This document shows positions 52,908 through 62,528 of a DNA stretch of 64,000 nt, one piece after another. Source of the DNA: Variovorax sp. HW608 (lineage in GTDB: Bacteria > Pseudomonadota > Gammaproteobacteria > Burkholderiales > Burkholderiaceae_C); assembly GCF_900090195.1 (NCBI RefSeq), contig NZ_LT607803.1, positions 1,550,001-1,614,000 on the forward strand. Reading direction: 5' to 3'. The notes below the pieces were generated by a model that was not told the DNA's origin, made no database searches, and saw only the letters and a program-made list of their open reading frames with translations. Within the stretch, counting starts at the first letter, position 1; every line of letters begins with the position of its first letter. The position numbers were made by a program, and so were the translations under genes.

Positions 52908-54480
52908 AGATCGCAAAGCCTTTCTCGTCGGGGCCGGAATCGGCGCATTGAGCGCAGCGGTGATTCTCATACGCGACGCGGGGTTTGCAGGACCGAACAT
53001 TCGAATCATCGAGGAACTCCCGGTCGCTGGTGGAGCCCTCGATCGCTCGGGAAACGTCTACAGCGGCTACGTGTCTCGCGGCGGTCGAATGCTCACCGAG
53101 GAGACCTATGTGTGCCTCTGGAACGTGCTCGACGGCATCCCCTCGCTGGATGACCCGGGGACGTCCGTCAAGGCGCAGGCGTGGTCCTTCAACCGCGAGT
53201 GGCGATCGGACGCAAAGGCGCGGTTGATCGACCGCGACCGACGCATCCTCGATGCGAGTGACCTTGGATTCAACGTGCAGGACCGCCTGGAAGTCATGCG
53301 CCTTCTGGTGACGCCGGAGCGTTCATTGCACGCGAGACGGATCGAGGACTGCTTTTCGTCGCACTTCTTCGAGACCAACTTCTGGGCGATGTGGCGGACG
53401 ACCTTCGCGTTCCAGAACTGGCACAGCGCGGTGGAACTCAGACGCTACATGTTGCGTTTCCTGCAGGAATTTCCGCGCATCCACACGCTGGCCGGCGTTC
53501 GGCGCACCCCGCTGAACCAGTACGACGCCATCGTCCGCCCGGTCGAGCGCTGGCTCACCGAGCGAGGCGTGATCTTCCAAAGAGGGACCAAGGTCGTGGA
53601 CGTCGACTTTGTCGAGCAGGGATCGCACCGCCGGGTCGAGGCACTGCATGCCGTGTGCGAAGGACGCGAGACCATCTATCGCCTCGACCCGGACGATCTG
53701 GCGCTGATCACCATCGGGTCCATGACTGCAGATGCGAGGTACGGCGATGACGATCATGCGCCGGAGCTGGTACGGGACAAGCGTGACGGTGCTTGGACGC
53801 TATGGGAAGCCATGGCCCGGAAAGCCCCGGGTTTGGGCCGACCAAATGCGTTCTGCGGAAACGTCGACTCAAGCAAGTGGGAGTCGTTCACGCTGACGTC
53901 GCGATCCCCGACTCTGATTCAACGCATCGAGGCGCTGACTGGCAATGCGCCCGGCACGGGCGGGCTGATGACATTCAAGGATTCCAGTTGGCTGATGTCG
54001 ATCGTGGTGCCACATCCGCCTCATTTTTCCGATCAGCCCGAGGGCGTCTACACGATCTGGGGGTATGGGCTCTTCGTAGACAAAAAGGGTGACTACATCG
54101 ACAAGACGATGGCACAGGCGTCGGGTCGCGAACTCCTCTCGGAGCTGATTCATCACCTGAAGTTCGAGGACATCCTCGACGAAGTGCAGAAGAGCACCAC
54201 GGTGATCCCCGCAATGATGCCGTACATCACCAGCGAGTTCGAGCGGCGGGACGCAGGCGACCGGCCGCCGGTGATTCCGTCGGGATCCACGAACTTTGCG
54301 CTACTGGGTCAGTACGTGGAAATTCCCGAGGATGTCGTGTTCACGGTCGAGTACTCGGTGCGCGGCGCCATGCATGCCGTCTACGGGCTGCTGCAAATGG
54401 ACAACGAGATCCCGCCCATCTATCACGGCATCGCAGATCCGAGCGTCGCGCTTGCCAGCTTGAGAACGCTGATCCAGTGA
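52894..54480 (+). CDS. oleate hydratase (MCRA family)
   Basis: This is a 528-residue flavoprotein. F-L-V-G-A-G-I-G-A-L-S-A-A is the FAD-binding turn at residues 10-22, and R-G-G-R-M-L-T-E-E carries the Glu that protonates the double bond in characterised oleate hydratases. It adds water to cis unsaturated fatty acids such as oleate, giving 10-hydroxy acids, near the membrane. The start at 52894 overlaps DUF3141; GTG of the next gene overlaps its stop. It probably edits or detoxifies fatty acids released under stress. Confidence 0.93.
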   Translation: MNANEDRKAFLVGAGIGALSAAVILIRDAGFAGPNIRIIEELPVAGGALDRSGNVYSGYVSRGGRMLTEETYVCLWNVLDGIPSLDDPGTSVKAQAWSFNREWRSDAKARLIDRDRRILDASDLGFNVQDRLEVMRLLVTPERSLHARRIEDCFSSHFFETNFWAMWRTTFAFQNWHSAVELRRYMLRFLQEFPRIHTLAGVRRTPLNQYDAIVRPVERWLTERGVIFQRGTKVVDVDFVEQGSHRRVEALHAVCEGRETIYRLDPDDLALITIGSMTADARYGDDDHAPELVRDKRDGAWTLWEAMARKAPGLGRPNAFCGNVDSSKWESFTLTSRSPTLIQRIEALTGNAPGTGGLMTFKDSSWLMSIVVPHPPHFSDQPEGVYTIWGYGLFVDKKGDYIDKTMAQASGRELLSELIHHLKFEDILDEVQKSTTVIPAMMPYITSEFERRDAGDRPPVIPSGSTNFALLGQYVEIPEDVVFTVEYSVRGAMHAVYGLLQMDNEIPPIYHGIADPSVALASLRTLIQ

Positions 54481-55691
54481 ACTCGGGCAGCGAAGTGCCG
54501 CTCGACACCACGCGCGTGAAGCCCATGACACACGGATCCACCCGTCCAGCCACCAAATCGACCGGCGCGCAGGGCTGGGAGCGGCTGGCTGCCCGATTCG
54601 AGCTGCCGCTGGTTACTGCGCACGATGTCGCGGAGCTGGCGCGGTCGTTGGCCGAGCGGGTCCAGCCCCTCCCGTGGAAGGTCGCCGCGGCGGTCGACAA
54701 GATCGGATTCGGGCTGGTCCCCGGGCATCACACCACGCCCATCGTCGTGGCGATCGTCTCGGCGGCCGGTGTTCCGATGCCGCACCTGGCCATGTCGTCC
54801 CCGAGCCATGTGGTCAGTGGCCTGGCCGTCATGGCGGCGCTGTCGAACGTCCGGCTCAACCGGGAACGGCTGATGCACGTGTTCGAGCAGGAGGGAGGCT
54901 GCATCGCCGACGCCGCGTGCGCAGCTGCGGTGACGGACGCGGCGACTGCGGCAGCAGTCGCGGAGACCCGGCATCCCGCGACGCTGGCGCTCTGGCTCGC
55001 GGCCATGTTGTCTGTGCGGATCGCGGCGCAGGTGCCGCGAGTGCTCGTGGACGTCGCCGTCGGCGCCGGCACGGGCGTGCCGGACGATGACACCTGGCAC
55101 GCGTTTCGAGACCTGTGTATCGGGGCGGGAGCGCAGCTCGGCCTGCAGGTGCAAGCGTCACGCTCGGTCGGTTCGCAGCCGGTCGGGCGGGGCATCGGCC
55201 CTGCCCTGGCTGCGCGCGACGTTCTGGATGTCCTGCGCGGCGCTGCCGCGGCCCCGATGGATCTGCGAATGCACGCGCTCGTGGAGGCTGGTCGTCTGTT
55301 GGAGCATGGGGGCGCCAGTCGGGCGGGTCAGGGAGAACGTGACGCCTGGCGGTTGCTCGACAACGGGGCGGCGTGGTCGAAGTTCGAATCCCTCTGCCGG
55401 AGCCAGGGCGACTGGCGGGAGCCCGCGGCCGCGCCGCTTCAGGCTCCCGTCTTCGCAACCTGCGACGGGTATGTGCGACTCATCGATGGCCAGGCGCTTT
55501 CACGACTGGCGGCGGCCGCTGGTGCGCCATCCTCGCCGACGGCCGGGGTCGTGCTCCACGTGCGGATCGGCGACAAGGTCGAGCGCGAGCAGCCCCTGCT
55601 GACGCTTCACGCGAAGCACTCGCACCGGCTCGCGCGCGCGCAGCAGGCGTTGCGTGACGACCCCGCGATCCGTGTGGAGCCGGCGGTGTAG
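54477..55691 (+). CDS. divergent thymidine/AMP phosphorylase-like protein
   Basis: This is a 404-residue protein aligned over its length with pyrimidine-nucleoside/AMP phosphorylases (glycosyltransferase-family fold with a C-terminal domain). The usual D-x-H-S-I-G-G-V loop reads D-K-I-G-F-G-L-V-P-G-H-H, the S-R-A-I-T segment reads M-S-S-P-S, and the L-A-P-A-D-D region is lost. Catalytic residues therefore seem degenerate. I start it at the GTG at 54477, overlapping the hydratase stop; an ATG at 54525 is possible. It lies between oleate hydratase and ftsH. It may have a new substrate or a structural role. Confidence 0.78.
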   Translation: MNSGSEVPLDTTRVKPMTHGSTRPATKSTGAQGWERLAARFELPLVTAHDVAELARSLAERVQPLPWKVAAAVDKIGFGLVPGHHTTPIVVAIVSAAGVPMPHLAMSSPSHVVSGLAVMAALSNVRLNRERLMHVFEQEGGCIADAACAAAVTDAATAAAVAETRHPATLALWLAAMLSVRIAAQVPRVLVDVAVGAGTGVPDDDTWHAFRDLCIGAGAQLGLQVQASRSVGSQPVGRGIGPALAARDVLDVLRGAAAAPMDLRMHALVEAGRLLEHGGASRAGQGERDAWRLLDNGAAWSKFESLCRSQGDWREPAAAPLQAPVFATCDGYVRLIDGQALSRLAAAAGAPSSPTAGVVLHVRIGDKVEREQPLLTLHAKHSHRLARAQQALRDDPAIRVEPAV

Positions 55692-55755
55692 TCCCGGTGG
55701 CGGTGTTCTGGCTTCTGAACCCCATCATCGCGACAGCTGAGGAACGGAGCAGAGA

Positions 55756-57663
55756 ATGGCAATGGACAGGAAACAGACGTTTTCGTTGTGGTACGTGCTG
55801 GCCGCACTGGTCGGCCTGATCCTGGTACAGGAGTTCGGGGCGACGCGCCACACGCAGACGCTCACCTACAGCGAGTTCAAGCGGGCCCTGGCGGCCGGCA
55901 AGCTCGACGATGTGCTCATTGCCGACGGCGTGGCCACTGGCAACCTGCGCGCCGAGGGTCTGGACGAGATCCTCCCGAAGGAGAAGATCGAGGCGCTCAA
56001 GCGCGCCGGTGGCGAGCACGGCTTCGCCACCGTGCTCATCGAGGACCCGAACCTGGTCGCCCAACTCGACGCGGCCAAGGTCAGCTACGGCTCGGTGCGC
56101 GAGAGCAAATGGCTGGGGGCCTTGCTCTCGTGGGTGGCGCCCGCGCTGGTCTTCTTCGGTATCTGGTGGGTCCTGATGAAGCGCATGGGCGGCGGCATGG
56201 GCCACGCCGGCATGCTGGAGATCGGCAAAAGCAAGGCCAAGGTCTACATGCAGACAGAGACCGGCGTGACCTTCAAGGACGTCGCAGGCATCGACGAGGC
56301 GCGCGAGGAGCTGATGGAGGTCGTCGAGTTCCTGAAGAACCCCGACCGCTACAAGCGGCTCGGCGGCAAGATCCCCAAGGGCGTGCTGATCGTCGGCGCG
56401 CCGGGTACCGGCAAGACGCTGCTGGCCAAGGCCGTGGCGGGCGAGGCAGGCGTGCCGTTCCTGTCTCTCAGCGGCTCCGAGTTCGTCGAGATGTTCGTCG
56501 GCGTCGGCGCCGCGCGGGTGCGCGACCTGTTCGAGCAGGCCGCGGCGAAAGCGCCCTGCATCGTCTTCATCGACGAGCTCGACGCGCTGGGCAAGGCGCG
56601 TGGCGTCGGACTGAGCGGCGGCCACGAGGAGCACGAGCAGACCCTGAACCAGTTGCTGGTCGAGATGGACGGCTTTGACACCAACCGTGGCGTCATCATC
56701 ATGGCGGCGACGAACCGGCCCGAGATCCTCGATCCGGCGCTGCTGCGGCCAGGTCGCTTCGACCGCCATGTCGCGATCGACCGCCCCGACTTGAACGGGC
56801 GGAGACAGATCCTCGAGGTGCACGTCAAGCACGTGACGCTGGCGCCGAACGTTGATCTGGCCGCCCTCGCCGCGCGCACGCCGGGCTTCGCCGGCGCCGA
56901 CCTCGCCAACCTCGTCAACGAGGCCACGCTGCGCGCAGCGAAGCGCGACAAACAGGCGGTGGAGATGACGGACTTCGAAGAGGCGCTCGACCGCATCGTC
57001 GCCGGGCTCGAGAAGAAGAACCGGGTGATGAACCCGATGGAGCGCAAGTTCGTCGCCTTCCACGAGGCCGGGCACGCGGTGGTCGCCGAACTGCGGCGCA
57101 ATACGGATCGGGTGTCCAAGGTCTCCATCATCCCGCGCGGCATCGCCGCGCTCGGCTACACGCAGCAGTCGCCTACCGAGGACCGCTACCTGATGCGCCG
57201 AAGCGAGTTGCTCGACCGCATCGACGTGCTGCTTGGCGGCCGCGTGGCAGAGATGCTGGTCTTCGACGACGTGTCGACTGGCGCCGAGAATGATCTCCAG
57301 CGAGCCACCGACATGGCCCACCACATGGTGACGCACTACGGCATGAGCGAGACGCTGGGGCTCGCGACTTTCGACTCGCGCCCCACTCCCCTCTTCCTGA
57401 GCGGCCCGACGATGCCCGAGCCGCGCAGCTTCAGCGAGCGCACCGCGGAGCAGATCGATGCCGAAGTGCGCCGCATCCTCGAAGAGTCGCGCGAGCGGGT
57501 GACGCAGACGCTCATGACCCATCGGGCGACACTCGACGCGCTCGCTGCTCTGCTGCTGGAGAAGGAGGTCGTCGATCGCGTGATGCTCGATGAGCTGATG
57601 GCCGCTGCCGCCACGGCACCTGGTCAGTCGCGGGCAGCGGCCGTGCCGCTGCAATCGACGTGA
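55756..57663 (+). CDS. FtsH-type ATP-dependent zinc metalloprotease
   Basis: This is a 635-residue membrane protease. Two membrane helices (about 8-25 and 118-142) flank a periplasmic domain. The AAA module has Walker A G-A-P-G-T-G-K-T (214-221), Walker B I-V-F-I-D-E-L-D and the second-region-of-homology text R-P-G-R-F-D-R, and the protease has H-E-A-G-H near residue 436. It extracts and degrades membrane proteins. It is probably not the housekeeping FtsH, because it lacks the usual rlmE neighbour and sits in a metal/stress operon, like extra FtsH copies in stress-tolerance islands. The gap of 64 bases from the previous gene has no clear terminator. Confidence 0.95.
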   Translation: MAMDRKQTFSLWYVLAALVGLILVQEFGATRHTQTLTYSEFKRALAAGKLDDVLIADGVATGNLRAEGLDEILPKEKIEALKRAGGEHGFATVLIEDPNLVAQLDAAKVSYGSVRESKWLGALLSWVAPALVFFGIWWVLMKRMGGGMGHAGMLEIGKSKAKVYMQTETGVTFKDVAGIDEAREELMEVVEFLKNPDRYKRLGGKIPKGVLIVGAPGTGKTLLAKAVAGEAGVPFLSLSGSEFVEMFVGVGAARVRDLFEQAAAKAPCIVFIDELDALGKARGVGLSGGHEEHEQTLNQLLVEMDGFDTNRGVIIMAATNRPEILDPALLRPGRFDRHVAIDRPDLNGRRQILEVHVKHVTLAPNVDLAALAARTPGFAGADLANLVNEATLRAAKRDKQAVEMTDFEEALDRIVAGLEKKNRVMNPMERKFVAFHEAGHAVVAELRRNTDRVSKVSIIPRGIAALGYTQQSPTEDRYLMRRSELLDRIDVLLGGRVAEMLVFDDVSTGAENDLQRATDMAHHMVTHYGMSETLGLATFDSRPTPLFLSGPTMPEPRSFSERTAEQIDAEVRRILEESRERVTQTLMTHRATLDALAALLLEKEVVDRVMLDELMAAAATAPGQSRAAAVPLQST

Positions 57664-57720
57664 CCGACGGGCGGAAGATCACGGCGGCGGGCAACGAGGT
57701 CGCCCGCCTGGACGGGCTCC

Positions 57721-60700
57721 TCAGCAACGACGGCGATCGGCGACAGCGGCTTCGCGTGTCACCTGCCCAAGCCGCCATTGCTTGACAAGCGCGTAGATCG
57801 CCGGGATGACGGCCAGCGTGAGCACGGTGGACGAGATCATCCCGCCGACCATCGGCGCAGCGATGCGGCTCATGACCTCCGAGCCGGTCCCCGTGCCCCA
57901 CATGATCGGCAGCAGTCCGGCCATGATGGCCACGACGGTCATCATCTTGGGTCGGACGCGCTCGACGGCGCCCTCCATCACGGCCGCATAGAGATCGCTC
58001 GGCGTCGGCGACCTCCCCTCCTCGCGGCACTTCGCCTGCACCGCCTCCCAGGCGTGATCGAGGTAGATCAACATCACCACGCCGGTCTCCGCGGCGACCC
58101 CGGCCAGCGCGATGAAGCCCACGGCCACCGCCACCGACAGGTTGTAGCCCAGCCACCACATCAACCAGACGCCGCCGACCAGCGCGAACGGCACCGACAG
58201 CATCACGATCAATGTTTCGGTCAAGCGCCGGAAGTTCAGGTACAGCAGCAGAAAGATGGTGAGCAGCGTCACCGGGATGACGATCTTCATCTTCTCGACG
58301 GCACGCTCCATGTACTCGAACTGCCCGCTCCAGGTGATGTAGTAGCCGGGCGGGAACTTGACCTGGTCGGCTACGGCCTTGCGCGCGTCCTTCACGTAGG
58401 AGCCGATGTCGCGCTCGCGGATGTCGACAAAGATGTAAGCCGACAGCAGCGCGTTCTCTGTGCGGATGCCCGGCGTGCCGCGCTCGATGGAGACTCGGGC
58501 CACCTGCCCGAGCGGCACCATCGCGCCGTCCATCGCCGGCACCAGTACCTCGCGCTCGATCTGCTGGGGGTTGCCGCGCAGTTCGCGCGGGTAGCGCACA
58601 GTGACGGCAAAGCGTTCGCGGCCCTCGACCATCGTCGTCACCATCTCGCCGCCCAGCGCGGTGGCGATCACGTCCTGCAACTCACCGACGCCGAGGCCGT
58701 AGCGGGCCAGTTGCTCGCGGTTCGGCTCGATCATCAGGTAGCTGCCGCCGGTGATGCGCTCGGCAAAGGCGCTGGTGGTGCCGGGCACGGTCTTGACCAC
58801 CGCCTCGATCTGCTTGGCCAGGCGCTCCATCTCGGTCAGGTCCTTGCCGAATACCTTGATGCCGATCGGCGTACGGATGCCGGTAGACAGCATGTCGATG
58901 CGCGCCTTGATCGGCATGGTCCAGGCGTTCGAGATGCCGGGGAACTGCAGCGCCTTGTCCATCTCGGCGATCAGCTTGTCGGTGGTCATGCCCGCGCGCC
59001 ATTCGCTCTGCGGCTTGAGGTTGATGACCGTCTCGAACATCTCGGTCGGCGCCGGGTCGGTCGCGCTGTTGGCGCGGCCGGCCTTGCCGTAGACCGAGGC
59101 CACTTCGGGGAAGCTCTTGATGAGCTTGTCCTGCGTCTGCAGCACCTCGGCCGCCTTGGTGATCGACATGCCGGGGAGCGAGGCCGGCATGTACAGCAGC
59201 GTGCCCTCGTTGAGCGTCGGCATGAACTCGCTGCCGAGCTTCGAAGCCGGATACAAGGTCAGTCCGAGCACAAGCAGCGAGGCGAGGATGGTCAGCACCT
59301 TCCAGCGCATCACGCCCGCGATGATCGGCCGGTAGACCCAGATGAGGAAGCGGTTCACCGGGTTGCGCGCCTCGGGCATCACTTTGCCGCGGATGAACAG
59401 CATCATCAGCACCGGAACCAGCGTCACCGAAAGCAGCGCCGCACCAGCCATCGAGAAGGTCTTGGTGAAGGCCAGCGGCGAGAACAGGCGCCCCTCCTGC
59501 GACTCCAGGGTGAACACCGGCAGGAACGACACGGTGATGATCAGCAGGGAGAAGAACAGCGCCGGCCCGACCTCGACGCAGGCTTCCAGCATCGCGTCTG
59601 CGCGCTGGCGCACCGTGTGTCCGTTGGGCAATCGCTCCAGGTGCTTGTGAGCGTTCTCGATCATCACGATGGCCGCATCGACCATGGCGCCGATCGCGAT
59701 CGCAATGCCACCCAGGCTCATGAGGTTCGAGTTCATGCCCAGCAGCCGCATCGCGATGAAGGCGATCAGCACGCCCACCGGCAGCATCAGGATGGCCACC
59801 AGTGCGGAGCGCACGTGCAGCAGGAACACCACGCAGACCGCGGCGACGATCAGGCTCTCTTCGAGCAATGTGCGCTTGAGCGTGTCGATGGCACGGTGGA
59901 TCAGGTCGGAGCGGTCGTACACCGCCTCGATCGACACTCCCTCGGGTAGCCCGGCGGAGATTTCGTTGATGCGCGTCTTGAGGTTGTGGATGACCTCCAG
60001 CGCGTTCTGTCCGTACCGGGACATTGCGATGCCGGAAACTACCTCGCCGTCTCCGTTGAGTTCCGAGAGTCCCCGACGCTCGTCGGGCGCGAGTTCGACG
60101 CGCGCGATGTCCCGGATCAGCACCGGCGTGCCCTTGTCCGACTTCACCACCAGCGCCTCGATGTCGGTCTTGCCGCGCAGGTAGCCCTTGCCGCGCACCA
60201 TGTACTCGGTCTCGGCCATCTCGACGACCCGTCCACCCACGTCGCGGTTGGACTCGCGGATGATCTGCGTGACCCTCGCCAGCGGAATGCCGAAACTGCG
60301 CAGCTTCAGCGGATCGACGGTGACCTGGTAGGTTTGCACGAAGCCGCCTAGCGAAGCGACCTCGGCCACGCCGGGCGCCTTGGTGAGCTGGTAGCGAACG
60401 TACCAGTCCTGGATGGCGCGCAGCTCCGCCAGGGTCTTGCTCTTGGCCAGCAGCGCGTACTGGTAGACCCAGCCCACGCCGGTGGCATCGGGCCCGAGTG
60501 CCGGCGAGACGCTCTGCGGCAAGCGCGAGGCGGCGAAGTTCAGGTACTCCAGCACCCGGCTGCGTGCCCAGTAGATGTCGGTGCCGTCCTCGAAGATCAC
60601 GTAGACGAACGAGGCCCCGAAGAAGGAGAAGCCGCGCACGACCTTGGACTTCGGCACCGCCAGCATCGCCGTCGTCAGCGGGTAGGTGACCTGGTCCTCG

Positions 60701-60897
60701 ACCACCTGCGGCGCCTGGCCGGGGACTTCGGTGTAGACGATCACCTGCACGTCCGACAGGTCGGGCAGCGCGTCGAGCGGTGTGCGCATGACGGCAACAG
60801 CACCAGCGATCACCACGAACAGCGTGGCAAGCAGAATAAGGAACGGGTTGCGCCCGGACCACTGAATGATGCTCTTCAACATGGCCATCTCATCCAT
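57721..60897 (-). CDS. cusA: heavy-metal RND efflux transporter (CusA type)
   Basis: This is a 1058-residue RND pump with the twelve-helix layout and two large periplasmic loops. The family segment G-A-M-V-D-A-A-I-V-M-I-E-N-A-H-K and methionine-rich transport path identify the HME group; Cu+/Ag+ rather than Zn/Co is favoured by the CusB/CusF partner. It uses the proton gradient to drive metal from the inner membrane or periplasm through CusB and CusC. The ATG at 60897 overlaps the cusB stop (ATGA), with an alternative ATG at 60882. It converges on ftsH, 57 bases away. Confidence 0.94.
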   Translation of the reverse strand: MDEMAMLKSIIQWSGRNPFLILLATLFVVIAGAVAVMRTPLDALPDLSDVQVIVYTEVPGQAPQVVEDQVTYPLTTAMLAVPKSKVVRGFSFFGASFVYVIFEDGTDIYWARSRVLEYLNFAASRLPQSVSPALGPDATGVGWVYQYALLAKSKTLAELRAIQDWYVRYQLTKAPGVAEVASLGGFVQTYQVTVDPLKLRSFGIPLARVTQIIRESNRDVGGRVVEMAETEYMVRGKGYLRGKTDIEALVVKSDKGTPVLIRDIARVELAPDERRGLSELNGDGEVVSGIAMSRYGQNALEVIHNLKTRINEISAGLPEGVSIEAVYDRSDLIHRAIDTLKRTLLEESLIVAAVCVVFLLHVRSALVAILMLPVGVLIAFIAMRLLGMNSNLMSLGGIAIAIGAMVDAAIVMIENAHKHLERLPNGHTVRQRADAMLEACVEVGPALFFSLLIITVSFLPVFTLESQEGRLFSPLAFTKTFSMAGAALLSVTLVPVLMMLFIRGKVMPEARNPVNRFLIWVYRPIIAGVMRWKVLTILASLLVLGLTLYPASKLGSEFMPTLNEGTLLYMPASLPGMSITKAAEVLQTQDKLIKSFPEVASVYGKAGRANSATDPAPTEMFETVINLKPQSEWRAGMTTDKLIAEMDKALQFPGISNAWTMPIKARIDMLSTGIRTPIGIKVFGKDLTEMERLAKQIEAVVKTVPGTTSAFAERITGGSYLMIEPNREQLARYGLGVGELQDVIATALGGEMVTTMVEGRERFAVTVRYPRELRGNPQQIEREVLVPAMDGAMVPLGQVARVSIERGTPGIRTENALLSAYIFVDIRERDIGSYVKDARKAVADQVKFPPGYYITWSGQFEYMERAVEKMKIVIPVTLLTIFLLLYLNFRRLTETLIVMLSVPFALVGGVWLMWWLGYNLSVAVAVGFIALAGVAAETGVVMLIYLDHAWEAVQAKCREEGRSPTPSDLYAAVMEGAVERVRPKMMTVVAIMAGLLPIMWGTGTGSEVMSRIAAPMVGGMISSTVLTLAVIPAIYALVKQWRLGQVTREAAVADRRRC

Positions 60898-62528
60898 CAG
60901 TGGCCGCTGTGGCTGCCCGGGCTGGCAGGCGCAGCAGGCTTGGGCGTCACCCGGGTGACCACCCATTCACCGGGCTGGCGCTCGACGAACTCGAAGGTCA
61001 CGGCTGCACCCGGATTCAGTCCGGCCAGCAGCGACGGGTTGGCAACCTGGAACTCCATCGTCATCGCGGGCCACTTCATCGATGCGATCGCCTCGTGGTT
61101 CAGGGTCAGGGTGCCGGTCTTCGCGTCGATGCCCTCGACCCTGCCGGTGCCCTGGTGCCCGACCGATGACTCGGCGGGCGTTGGCGTGGCGGTGGATGTC
61201 TCCGCCGATGCCGCAGTAGCTGCAGGTGCTGCGCCACCGTGGCCCGCGTGCCCACCGAGCCCACCGATCGCCGCCTTGAGGTTGCTCTCGGCGTCGATCA
61301 GGAAGTTGGCCGCGACGACGACTTCCTCGCCCGCCTTCAGCCCCTCGAGCACCTCGACATGGTTGTCCCCCCGGGCGCCGGTGCGAATCTCGCGCGGCTC
61401 GAAACGACCCTCGCCGCGTTGCACGAGGACGATCTGGCGCTTGCCGCTGTCGATCACCGCCGAATCCGGCACCGTGAGGACGGGAGCGCTGGTGCCGAGC
61501 TGCACTTCGACCTGGGCGAACATCGCCGGCTTCAGCAACTGCCTGGGGTTCGCCAGCTCGATGCGGACCGGCACCGTGCGGGTCTCGGCCTTCAGGGTCG
61601 GATAGACGTAGGTAATGGTTCCGCCGAAGGTCTGGCCGGGATAGGCCGGCAGCGTGACGCTCGCCTTGGCGCCGGTCTTCACGAGGCCAATGTCCTGCTC
61701 GAACACGTCGGCCACCACCCACACCGAGGAGAGGTCCGTCACCTGGTACAGCGCCTCGCCGGGCGTGAATCGCATGCCCTGAAAAGCCTTCTTCTCGGTG
61801 ACGATGCCCGAGACCGGCGAGCGCAGCGTGACGGTGCGACGCGCTTCGCCGGATTTGGCAAGGGCAGCCACGTCGCCCGGCGAGAGGTCCCAGTTTCGTA
61901 GGCGCGCCAGCGCCGAGTCGGCGAGCTGCTTCATGCCAGCGGCGGATTCGCTGCCCGCGTCCTTCATTGCTTGTGCACCCTGTGCGGCAATGGCGTACTC
62001 GCGTTGGGCAGAGACCAGTTCGGGGCTGTAGACCTCGAACAGCGGCTGGCCCTTGGCCACCGGCTGGCCGGTCGCATTGATGTGCAGGCGCTCGACGTAA
62101 CCTTCGAACTTCGGCGAGATCATCGACACGCGCCGCTCGTCGGGCTCGACCCGGCCGGAGGCGCGGACCGCTCGGCCTAACGGACGCAGCGTGGCGGCCT
62201 CGGTTCGCACACCCAGCTTCTGGACCTTCTCGGTGCTGATGCGAACGAGGTTGGCCGAATTGGGATCGGAGGCGGGCTCCTCGCCCTCGTAGACTGGGAT
62301 GTAGTCCATCCCCATCGGATCCTTCCTGGGCGTGGGCGAGGTGTCGGGCAGGCCCATCGGATTGCGGTAGTAGAGGAGCTTGCGCGGCGCGGAGGCCGGG
62401 CCCGAAGCTGGGTCGGCCGTCGAGGCGACCACGACGGCCGGTGCTCGCCCGTGCGAGCCCAGCGCGTAGCCGCCAATCCCGACGGCCGCCAGCAGGATCA
62501 CGAGCAGGATGGCGTTGGTGTTCTTCAC
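60897..62528 (-). CDS. cusB: CusB membrane-fusion protein with N-terminal metal domain and C-terminal CusF domain
   Basis: This is a 543-residue periplasmic adaptor. After a membrane anchor come a heavy-metal-binding segment (Y-Y-R-N-P-M-G-L then D-P-M-G-M-D-Y-I-P-V-Y, about 50-83), the HlyD-like hairpin and barrel parts, and a C-terminal CusF-like domain (about 456-530). The CusF part keeps the copper ligands His478, Trp486, Met489 and Met491 (W-P-A-M-T-M). In E. coli CusF is a separate chaperone, so fusion fixes it to the pump. Linkers are Ala/Thr/Ser rich. It lies between cusC and cusA with overlaps on both sides. Confidence 0.94.
   Translation of the reverse strand: MKNTNAILLVILLAAVGIGGYALGSHGRAPAVVVASTADPASGPASAPRKLLYYRNPMGLPDTSPTPRKDPMGMDYIPVYEGEEPASDPNSANLVRISTEKVQKLGVRTEAATLRPLGRAVRASGRVEPDERRVSMISPKFEGYVERLHINATGQPVAKGQPLFEVYSPELVSAQREYAIAAQGAQAMKDAGSESAAGMKQLADSALARLRNWDLSPGDVAALAKSGEARRTVTLRSPVSGIVTEKKAFQGMRFTPGEALYQVTDLSSVWVVADVFEQDIGLVKTGAKASVTLPAYPGQTFGGTITYVYPTLKAETRTVPVRIELANPRQLLKPAMFAQVEVQLGTSAPVLTVPDSAVIDSGKRQIVLVQRGEGRFEPREIRTGARGDNHVEVLEGLKAGEEVVVAANFLIDAESNLKAAIGGLGGHAGHGGAAPAATAASAETSTATPTPAESSVGHQGTGRVEGIDAKTGTLTLNHEAIASMKWPAMTMEFQVANPSLLAGLNPGAAVTFEFVERQPGEWVVTRVTPKPAAPASPGSHSGH

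Noticed and set aside
55480..57654. Long minus-strand open frame (about 720 codons) opposite ftsH
   Set aside because: It is the reverse-frame shadow of ftsH, with skewed composition and no recognisable domain.
57778..59949. Very long plus-strand open frame (about 720 codons) opposite cusA
   Set aside because: It is antisense to a clear RND pump, its composition is dominated by His, Asp, Arg and Gln as expected from the reverse frame of high-GC genes, and it shows no family likeness.
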